Of a stretch of DNA of 5,730 nucleotides, positions 1-4,485 are shown one piece after another. The notes beneath the pieces are model-generated. The model was not told the DNA's origin. It saw only the letters and a program-made list of their open reading frames with translations, and searched no databases. Each line of letters begins with the position of its first letter. The stretch's first letter is position 1. Origin of the DNA: Chloroflexota bacterium (GTDB taxonomy: Bacteria > Chloroflexota > Anaerolineae > Anaerolineales > Villigracilaceae); assembly GCA_021823555.1 (NCBI GenBank), contig JAKANW010000231.1:1-5730 (forward strand), given 5' to 3'. Made by a program: the position numbers and the translations under genes.

Positions 1-633
1 ATTCGAGCCAATGTCGTGGATGTGTGCGCCCAGCTGGTTGAGAAAATGGCACAACTCCTGGATGTGCGGCTCGGAGGCCGCGTTGCGGATCAAGGTCGAG
101 CCTTTGGCTGTGACAGCGGCCATGATGGCGTTTTCGGTGGCGGTGACGCTGGCTTCATCCAAAAGAATATCCGCGCCATGCAAACCGGCGGCGTGAAATT
201 CCAACGAGCGGTCATAGGTGACCTGTGCGCCAAGCGCCTGCAGCGAAAGGATGTGGGTGTCCAAACGGCGGCGGCCGATCACGTCTCCGCCGGGAGGCGA
301 GAGGCGAATCTCACCGGCGCGGGCGGTCATGGGACCAGCCAGCAGGATGGAGGCGCGAATGCGGCGGCAAAGATTCGGGTCGAGGTCCGCCGGCCGGAGG
401 GTCCGCGCAGTGATACGCCAGGAATTTCCGCCCAGTTCCTCCACGCTGGCACCCAGACTTTCGATCAATTGCCGCATGTCGTTCACGTCGCGAATTTGCG
501 GGACATTGTGCAAAGTGACCGGTTCCTCGGTCAACAGACAGGCTGCCAATAAAGGCAGGGCGGCATTTTTGTTGCCTCCGGGTGTAACTTCACCCCGCAG
601 AGGCGTGCCCCCTTCGATGATAAATTTTTCCAT
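1..633 (-). CDS. murA: UDP-N-acetylglucosamine 1-carboxyvinyltransferase, MurA, N-terminal half (3' end outside window)
   Basis: MurA transfers enolpyruvate from PEP to UDP-GlcNAc in the cytoplasm, the first committed step of peptidoglycan synthesis. I translated the minus strand from the ATG at 633-631. It gives 211 uninterrupted codons to the window edge, about half of the usual ~420 residues. Visible family marks are the N-terminal GGNKNAAL motif (residues 19-26, with Lys22 and Asn23), RASIL with Arg93 (equivalent to E. coli Arg91), the [14 protein letters not shown] loop (residues 114-127), and the [13 protein letters not shown] stretch (about 161-173). The catalytic-loop residue that is Cys115 in E. 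coli is Asp117 here (codon 285-283), as in the naturally fosfomycin-insensitive Mycobacterium tuberculosis enzyme. Start choice: AGGAG lies 7 nt upstream, and the protein opens MEKFIIEGG as MurA proteins do. It is divergent from the pilus genes and probably unrelated to them in function. Identity is very secure; the C-terminal half is not visible. Confidence 0.96.
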   Translation of the reverse strand, partial: MEKFIIEGGTPLRGEVTPGGNKNAALPLLAACLLTEEPVTLHNVPQIRDVNDMRQLIESLGASVEELGGNSWRITARTLRPADLDPNLCRRIRASILLAGPMTARAGEIRLSPPGGDVIGRRRLDTHILSLQALGAQVTYDRSLEFHAAGLHGADILLDEASVTATENAIMAAVTAKGSTLIRNAASEPHIQELCHFLNQLGAHIHDIGSN

Positions 634-636
634 GGG

Positions 637-644
637 TTCTCCTG
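637..644 (-). promoter_or_regulatory. Ribosome binding site of murA
   Basis: Read on the minus strand this is CAGGAGAA. The AGGAG core ends seven nucleotides before the ATG at 633-631. It is a clear Shine-Dalgarno sequence and decides the murA start. Nothing comparable precedes the divergent prepilin peptidase gene. Confidence 0.8.
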
Positions 645-657
645 TGAATTCGCCACT

Positions 658-663
658 ATTTTA
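658..663 (-). promoter_or_regulatory. Possible -10 element for murA
   Basis: The minus strand reads TAAAAT here, five of six matches to TATAAT and about 25 nt upstream of the murA start codon. I do not find a good -35 hexamer at 16-18 bp upstream, so this is only a candidate. It overlaps the -35 candidate of the opposite-facing promoter (661-666), so the two promoters may compete for polymerase. Confidence 0.3.
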
Positions 664-688
664 ACAGATTTGAAGTTTGGGTTATAAC
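661..688 (+). promoter_or_regulatory. Candidate sigma70-type promoter for the pilus gene cluster
   Basis: TTAACA at 661-666 (5 of 6 to TTGACA) and TATAAC at 683-688 (5 of 6 to TATAAT) are separated by 16 bp. The predicted transcription start is near 695, which gives a leader of about 18 nt before the ATG at 713. It is the best two-part match in the divergent intergenic region. AT-rich sequence gives chance matches, so it remains a prediction. Confidence 0.45.
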
Positions 689-712
689 ATTACAAGTCAC
701 TTACACCATTTT

Positions 713-1537
713 ATGATGCATGAAAAATTCGACTATAATGACGCCGTGATTGTTGGTATAGTCATTTCACTGATCACAGGCCTGGCAGGCGGCTGGGTTG
801 TGAATTATCTGGCCGATGTCCTGCCGATGACCAGGCGACTAAGCCAACCGGCCTGTATCCATTGCGAGGCAACCCTTTCATGGCAGGACCACTTCCTGCT
901 TCGCCGTTGCCGCGCCTGTGGAAAAGTGCGCTCGGTGCGGGCCTGGATCGTCCATCTGTTATTTCTCGCCATCAATATTTACATTTGGTTCTTCCCCCCG
1001 CCTCGAATCGGATTTGTGTTTGGATACTTGTTACTTTTGTACTTCACAACCGTCTTAATTATAGACTTAGAACATCGCTTGATTCTGCATCCCACCAGCA
1101 TGTTCGGCGCGTTGCTCGGACTTGGAGTTGGTCTCCTGCGCCAGGGCTGGCAATCCACCCTGCTGGGCGGCCTAGCCGGTTTCGTAATCATGTACCTGTT
1201 CTACCTGTTCGGCGTGCTCTTCACCAAGATACGGGCGCGCCGGATGCAGGCCGCCGGCCTGGAAGCAGACGACGAAGATGCACTGGGCGCCGGCGATGTG
1301 ATCCTCTCCACCATCCTCGGTTTCATGATCGGCTGGCCGGTAATCTGGTTTGGCATTTTGTTCGGTGTGCTGCTCGGAGGCGTGATCAGCGGCTTGATCA
1401 TGCTCGGGTTTTTCGTCACCAGACGCTATCAAGAAAACGCCTGGATGGTTTTTATTCCGTTCGGTCCTTTTTTCATCATCAGCGCCTTCTTAATTCTATA
1501 CCTTCCAAAATTGATGGTGTTTTTAGTACCGAAGTAG
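713..1537 (+). CDS. Prepilin peptidase, A24 family (PilD/TadV-like aspartic protease)
   Basis: An integral membrane aspartic protease that removes the leader of type IV prepilins and pseudopilins; PilD-type members also N-methylate the new N-terminus. From the ATG at 713 it has 274 residues and about eight hydrophobic segments (roughly 12-34, 77-94, 99-119, 130-142, 150-170, two within 196-235, and 245-264). Both catalytic aspartates are visible: Asp118 in DLEHRLILHP and Asp195 in GAGDVIL. The usual GxGDxK pattern has Ile where Lys is common. A cytoplasmic CxxC...CxxC zinc-type loop is present (Cys48, 51, 66, 69), but the segment between the pairs is short. The C-terminal IPFGPF motif typical of the family is at about 248-253. 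The start is uncertain: TTG 677, ATG 713, ATG 716 and GTG 746 are in frame and none has a Shine-Dalgarno sequence. The GTG gives an N-terminus (VIVGIVIS) closest to the usual family length. Likely substrates are the two TadE-like proteins downstream. Confidence 0.9.
   Translation: MMHEKFDYNDAVIVGIVISLITGLAGGWVVNYLADVLPMTRRLSQPACIHCEATLSWQDHFLLRRCRACGKVRSVRAWIVHLLFLAINIYIWFFPPPRIGFVFGYLLLLYFTTVLIIDLEHRLILHPTSMFGALLGLGVGLLRQGWQSTLLGGLAGFVIMYLFYLFGVLFTKIRARRMQAAGLEADDEDALGAGDVILSTILGFMIGWPVIWFGILFGVLLGGVISGLIMLGFFVTRRYQENAWMVFIPFGPFFIISAFLILYLPKLMVFLVPK
734..739 (+). promoter_or_regulatory. Perfect TATAAT hexamer, possible second -10 giving a leaderless GTG start
   Basis: The hexamer is an exact consensus -10. 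The usual 6-7 nt to a transcription start lands on the in-frame GTG at 746-748, which could be a leaderless start of the prepilin peptidase. The -35 position at 17 bp spacing (711-716, TTATGA) matches consensus only in part. The hexamer lies inside the coding region if the ATG at 713 is the true start. Confidence 0.3.
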
Positions 1538-1588
1538 GATTGGTCGATTAAATGTCTGTGCCTACACTAAAGTTGGGAACCCTGTATC

Positions 1589-2725
1589 ATGAAGATTAGA
1601 CTCTTTCGAACGAAAAAGACGCCAGCGCAGGCCATGGTGGAATTTGCGCTGGTTTTACCCATTCTCCTGTTGGTCGTTTACGGATTGATCGAGGTGGGCC
1701 GCCTGCTCTTCATTTATAGCAGTGTGGTGACCTCGGCTCGCTCCGCGGCGCGTTATGGTTCGACCACCGGCGTGAATGTGAGCGGAGGGATTCCCCGTTA
1801 CCAGGACTGCCTGGGAATGCGCAACGCGGCCAAACAATCGGCCTTCATCAATCCGCTCCAAGACTCGGATATTGTGATCCAACATGATCAAGGCGAGGGA
1901 AGGAACCAAACAAATTATTGTGCAGTGGGAACCGATTACGATCCCACCTTTGTCCCTTCGGCCGGAAACACGGACCGCGTCCGCATTACGGTCAGCACGC
2001 AATATTCGCCCATTCTAAATATCCTTCCAATAAAACCATTCACCATTACTTCCACCAGCGCACGCACCATTCTGGTAACCGTCTCTGTGGAAATCACCGC
2101 CGCGCCGCAGACGTGGGGCGGTCAACCCACCAGCACATTTACTCCCACCCTCACGCCAACGGCGACGCCAACAAACACACCGGAATTCACTAACACTCCC
2201 ACCAATACAGCGACCATCACTTTCACACCCACCATTACCCTTACACCCACGATTACCTTCACCCCCAGCATCACACCCACGCCGACCAATACCGGCACAG
2301 CGACCAATACCGGTACAGCGACCAACACCCCCACGGAGACAGGCACTCCCTTCCCTTGCAATGTGAAACACAGCGCGCTGAAAACCGACCCATCCTATAG
2401 TGTGACCGTTTTCAATGACAGCCTGTCCACTACCATTCACGTCTCGGAATTTCAAATCTACTTTGATAACCTCTCCCCTGCCGGACAGGCCCTTACTGAT
2501 ATCTTCTTTGGCGGATCCGTTTGGAGCGGCTCGCTCAGCGGTTCACCCGCCGTTGTCACCGTGTTCACTGGCGATGTTTCAATCAGCCCCGGTTCCAGCA
2601 AGTTGCTTGTTTTGTCCTTCAACAAGAACTACAAAGTGGACGGAAGCGAACAAATTCTGGTCAACTTTGCCGAGCCGGATTGCCCTGTGCTTGACACCTC
2701 AAATGGGAGTCAATTGAAACAATGA
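1589..2725 (+). CDS. TadE-like pseudopilin with Thr-X linker and extra C-terminal extracellular domain
   Basis: The 378-residue protein has three parts. Residues 1-170 are TadE-like: a basic leader, a predicted cleavage at Ala13/Gln14 with Glu18 at +5 ([11 protein letters not shown]), a membrane helix to about residue 42, and a beta-rich segment with Cys74 and Cys111. Residues 181-254 are a low-complexity linker with Thr at almost every second residue. Residues 257-378 form a separate domain bounded by Cys257 and Cys365, rich in beta-type residues (VTVFNDS, IWSG-like VWSGS). I recall similar domains after Thr-Pro linkers in Anaerolineae surface proteins, but I cannot confirm a family. TadE proteins are minor pseudopilins of Tad pili, usually only about 150-200 residues, so the linker and last domain are additions that should lie outside the membrane. 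The gene follows the peptidase by 51 nt with only a weak GGGA site (1575-1578). Its stop overlaps the next start in ATGA. Confidence 0.85.
   Translation: MKIRLFRTKKTPAQAMVEFALVLPILLLVVYGLIEVGRLLFIYSSVVTSARSAARYGSTTGVNVSGGIPRYQDCLGMRNAAKQSAFINPLQDSDIVIQHDQGEGRNQTNYCAVGTDYDPTFVPSAGNTDRVRITVSTQYSPILNILPIKPFTITSTSARTILVTVSVEITAAPQTWGGQPTSTFTPTLTPTATPTNTPEFTNTPTNTATITFTPTITLTPTITFTPSITPTPTNTGTATNTGTATNTPTETGTPFPCNVKHSALKTDPSYSVTVFNDSLSTTIHVSEFQIYFDNLSPAGQALTDIFFGGSVWSGSLSGSPAVVTVFTGDVSISPGSSKLLVLSFNKNYKVDGSEQILVNFAEPDCPVLDTSNGSQLKQ
2222..2275 (+). repeat. Three imperfect 18-nt tandem units inside the Thr-X linker
   Basis: The units are at 2222-2239, 2240-2257 and 2258-2275. The first two differ at only a few positions (TTCACACCCACCATTACC against CTTACACCCACGATTACC); the third is more diverged. 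Each unit encodes a hexapeptide of the type T-F/L-T-P-T-I, in phase with the reading frame. Expansion in 18-nt steps would preserve frame. Confidence 0.7.
2284..2329 (+). repeat. Near-identical 18-nt direct repeat, two and a half copies, inside the linker
   Basis: Copies at 2284-2301 and 2302-2319 read GACCAATACCGGYACAGC and differ only at Y (C or T). A partial third copy (GACCAACACC) follows at 2320-2329. Each full unit encodes T-N-T-G-T-A. The near-identity at the DNA level suggests recent slippage or duplication, in contrast to the diverged units just upstream. Confidence 0.8.
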
Positions 2726-3195
2726 AAACGCAATCCTTCTCATCCAAATCCGAACAGGGTCAAAGCCTGGTGGAGTTTGCCATCAGCCTGACAGCCATGC
2801 TGATCCTTTTGGCCGGCGCCGTGGATTTTGGCATCGGTCTCTTCCATTACATCGCCATGCGCGACGCCGCCCAAGAAGGCGCATTGTACGGGTCCATGAA
2901 CCCTCCCAACCCTCCCACAGGCGGAACATACACCTGTCCCAATGCGGACATCGCCAACATCTGCAGTCGCATCCAAGATGCCGCTGGGGCCAATGGCATC
3001 ATTGCCAAGATCTATCCATCCATGACTGTCCAAGTAAAAACTACACCTGCCGGTTGTGAGGGAAGCGGCATCACCGTCACCCTTGCCTATCCTTATCCCA
3101 TTTCCATGCCTTTTGTTGGAGCAATCATCGGTTCTGATCACATTCAACTACGTGCGGCAGTCACAGACACCATTCTCACGCCTGTCTGCCCGTAG
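2722..3195 (+). CDS. TadE-like pseudopilin, short form
   Basis: A 157-residue protein of normal TadE length. A polar 13-residue leader ends in Gly13, followed by [11 protein letters not shown] with Glu18 at +5 of the predicted mature chain. This matches the class III signal peptide cut by prepilin peptidases. A hydrophobic helix runs to about residue 44, then the TadE-typical [13 protein letters not shown] stretch (46-58). The rest is a small extracellular domain with Cys72, Cys81, Cys112 and Cys156, which could form two disulfides. The ATG overlaps the TGA of the preceding gene (ATGA, 2722-2725), which suggests translational coupling. A GGGAG (2705-2709) lies 12 nt upstream, rather far. In Aggregatibacter, TadE and TadF are minor pseudopilins processed by TadV and needed for Flp pilus biogenesis; I infer an equivalent role with the gene at 1589. 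It could be called TadF by position, but sequence alone does not decide this. Confidence 0.87.
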   Translation: MKTQSFSSKSEQGQSLVEFAISLTAMLILLAGAVDFGIGLFHYIAMRDAAQEGALYGSMNPPNPPTGGTYTCPNADIANICSRIQDAAGANGIIAKIYPSMTVQVKTTPAGCEGSGITVTLAYPYPISMPFVGAIIGSDHIQLRAAVTDTILTPVCP

Positions 3196-3205
3196 ACCCA
3201 ACAAC

Positions 3206-3218
3206 AGAAGGATGGAAG
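3206..3218 (+). promoter_or_regulatory. Ribosome binding site region of the first TadG-like gene
   Basis: The stretch AGAAGGATGGAAG carries two purine-rich cores, AAGGA (10 nt before the ATG at 3223) and GGAAG (4 nt before). It is the clearest Shine-Dalgarno region in the plus-strand cluster and supports the start at 3223. It fits the one tad-tad junction that has a gap rather than an overlap. Confidence 0.6.
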
Positions 3219-3222
3219 AATT

Positions 3223-4485
3223 ATGAAAGCACCACAACATCGCACAGAGCGAGGTCAGGCGCTGATCCTGATCGTCTTCGCGATCATCGGCTTGATCGGA
3301 ATGACTGCGTTGGCCATTGATGGCGGAAACGTCTATGCCGAACGGCGCCGCGCCCAAAACGCGGCGGATACCTCGGCGATTGCCGCCGCCCTTTCCAAGG
3401 CGCGCGGCGGCGACGTAGCCACGTATGATGCCGCTGCCTTGACCCGCGCCGCTAGCAACAACTACAATGACAGCGACGCGGGCGCCAGCTCCAGCAGCCC
3501 GGATGTCAACGTGGAGGTTTACAGCCCTCCGATTAGCGTTCCAGGCAGCGGCAATGCTTATGTTGGCAACAGCCAATATGTACAGGTCATTATTACCGCG
3601 ACGATTAAAACATACTTCGGGCGCGTCATAGGTATCAGCCAGATCACCAACAAAGTTCAAGCCATTGCGCGTGCCAAGCCTCCGATTACCAGACCCATGG
3701 CCAATGGCAATGCCATTGTCGGTTTGGAACCGAACGACTGCAAGGCGATCTTTTATCAGGGGAACGCGGATGCGATTATCACCGGCGGCGGGCTCTACTC
3801 CAATTCAGCCTGCGCCGACGCGGCCTTCTTCAACAACAGCAGCTCTGCCCAATTGACCGCACCCTGCTTGCAAGCCGTGGGCGGCATTCAATACGCCAAC
3901 GGCGCGCTCAATATTCCAAGCAGTTGCATTTTACGCGACCAGCCTCCCCTGCCCAGCATTGTATATCCCGACCCCAAATGCGACGTTAACGCACAGGTGA
4001 ACGGCAGCACCATGAGTCCGGGCAACTACAGCGGCAATAAATTTCCACCTGCTGGTGTGACCAACCTGGATTCAGGCATCTATTGCATCAATCAAGGCGA
4101 CTTCACCTTGAATGGCAACGATACCCTGACCGGCGAACACGTAGTCATCGTGGTCCGAACCGGAAATGTAACTTGGAACGGCGGCGCCAACATTAAACTG
4201 AGTGCGCCAACCACCGGTCCCTATGCCGGGCTCTTGTTATTCCTTCCTGAATCCAATCACGCCACAGTAAAAATCGATGGCAATTCAAGCTCCACATTTA
4301 CCGGTTCGATCCTTGCACCGTCATCCGAGATTGACGTTAATGGGACCGGCTCACCCGAAGGGCTGGATTGTCAAGTCATCGGCAACACGGTGAATATTTC
4401 AGGGACCACGACCATGAAGATTAACTACAATGCGGGCAACCAGTATTGGGCCCCGATCCCGCCACAAATTGAGTTGGTACAATGA
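3223..4485 (+). CDS. Tad (TadE/G-like) pilus-assembly protein with C-terminal beta-rich domain, paralog 1
   Basis: 420 residues. The N-terminus has the Tad/TadG anchor: RGQALILIV followed by a hydrophobic helix (about 12-32), then DGGNVYAERRRAQNAAD (33-49) and an Ala-rich helix to about 60. There is no Glu at the +5 position after Gly11, so it need not be a prepilin peptidase substrate. Residues about 95-150 are beta-rich and end in VQAIARAKP. From about 160 it has a large domain with Cys173, 197, 215, 235, 253, 288 and 383 and repeated NGN/GNxT turns. Near the end is FTGSILAPSSEIDVNG (359-374). GxILAP followed by a beta strand and a Gly turn resembles the C-terminal part of beta-helical, surface-exposed bacterial domains (choice-of-anchor A or DUF7305 type); that assignment is from memory. 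I see no von Willebrand A metal site, unlike many TadG proteins. The stop overlaps the next start (ATGA). Likely exposed outside the membrane as part of a Tad pilus system. Confidence 0.85.
   Translation: MKAPQHRTERGQALILIVFAIIGLIGMTALAIDGGNVYAERRRAQNAADTSAIAAALSKARGGDVATYDAAALTRAASNNYNDSDAGASSSSPDVNVEVYSPPISVPGSGNAYVGNSQYVQVIITATIKTYFGRVIGISQITNKVQAIARAKPPITRPMANGNAIVGLEPNDCKAIFYQGNADAIITGGGLYSNSACADAAFFNNSSSAQLTAPCLQAVGGIQYANGALNIPSSCILRDQPPLPSIVYPDPKCDVNAQVNGSTMSPGNYSGNKFPPAGVTNLDSGIYCINQGDFTLNGNDTLTGEHVVIVVRTGNVTWNGGANIKLSAPTTGPYAGLLLFLPESNHATVKIDGNSSSTFTGSILAPSSEIDVNGTGSPEGLDCQVIGNTVNISGTTTMKINYNAGNQYWAPIPPQIELVQ

Larger units (their letters stand above)
2129..2350 (+). repeat. Low-complexity coding repeat: Thr-X dipeptide array (linker)
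   Basis: It encodes residues 181-254 of the TadE-like protein. Thr occupies 35 of the 37 odd-numbered positions from 181 to 253; the exceptions are Glu199 and Ser227. Alternate positions are mainly Pro, Asn, Ile, Ala, Phe and Gly, with 12 Pro. This is a protein linker, not a mobile repeat. On the minus strand it gives an alternating Val-X shadow reading frame that I do not regard as a gene. Confidence 0.9.

Noticed and set aside
16..552. Plus-strand open frame of 178 codons (and overlapping frames at 218-664) opposite murA
   Set aside because: The minus strand encodes an unmistakable MurA with conserved motifs through the same bases; the plus-strand products are shadow frames with no recognisable domain.
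862..1551. Plus-strand 229-codon frame inside the prepilin peptidase gene
   Set aside because: It is a +2 frame shadow, rich in Arg, His and Pro, as expected for an out-of-frame reading of a membrane protein. The peptidase frame holds both catalytic motifs.
1538..1588. Terminator or independent promoter between the peptidase and the first TadE-like gene
   Set aside because: I found no stable stem followed by a T run and no paired -35/-10 in the 51-nt gap; TATCAT at 1585-1590 overlaps the start codon and cannot serve this gene.
2222..2329. CRISPR-like array
   Set aside because: The 18-nt units are directly adjacent without unique spacers, are in phase with the reading frame, and encode a linker.
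2122..2361. Minus-strand frame encoding alternating Val-X protein
   Set aside because: It is the reverse-complement reading of the Thr-X linker: Thr codons (ACN) read backwards give Val or Gly-type codons. There is no ribosome binding site or independent support.
3223..3260. Prepilin peptidase cleavage site in the TadG-like proteins (RGQAL, RGQAI)
   Set aside because: Gly-Gln resembles the -1/+1 pair, but the Glu at +5 is missing (Leu in both), so I do not claim processing.
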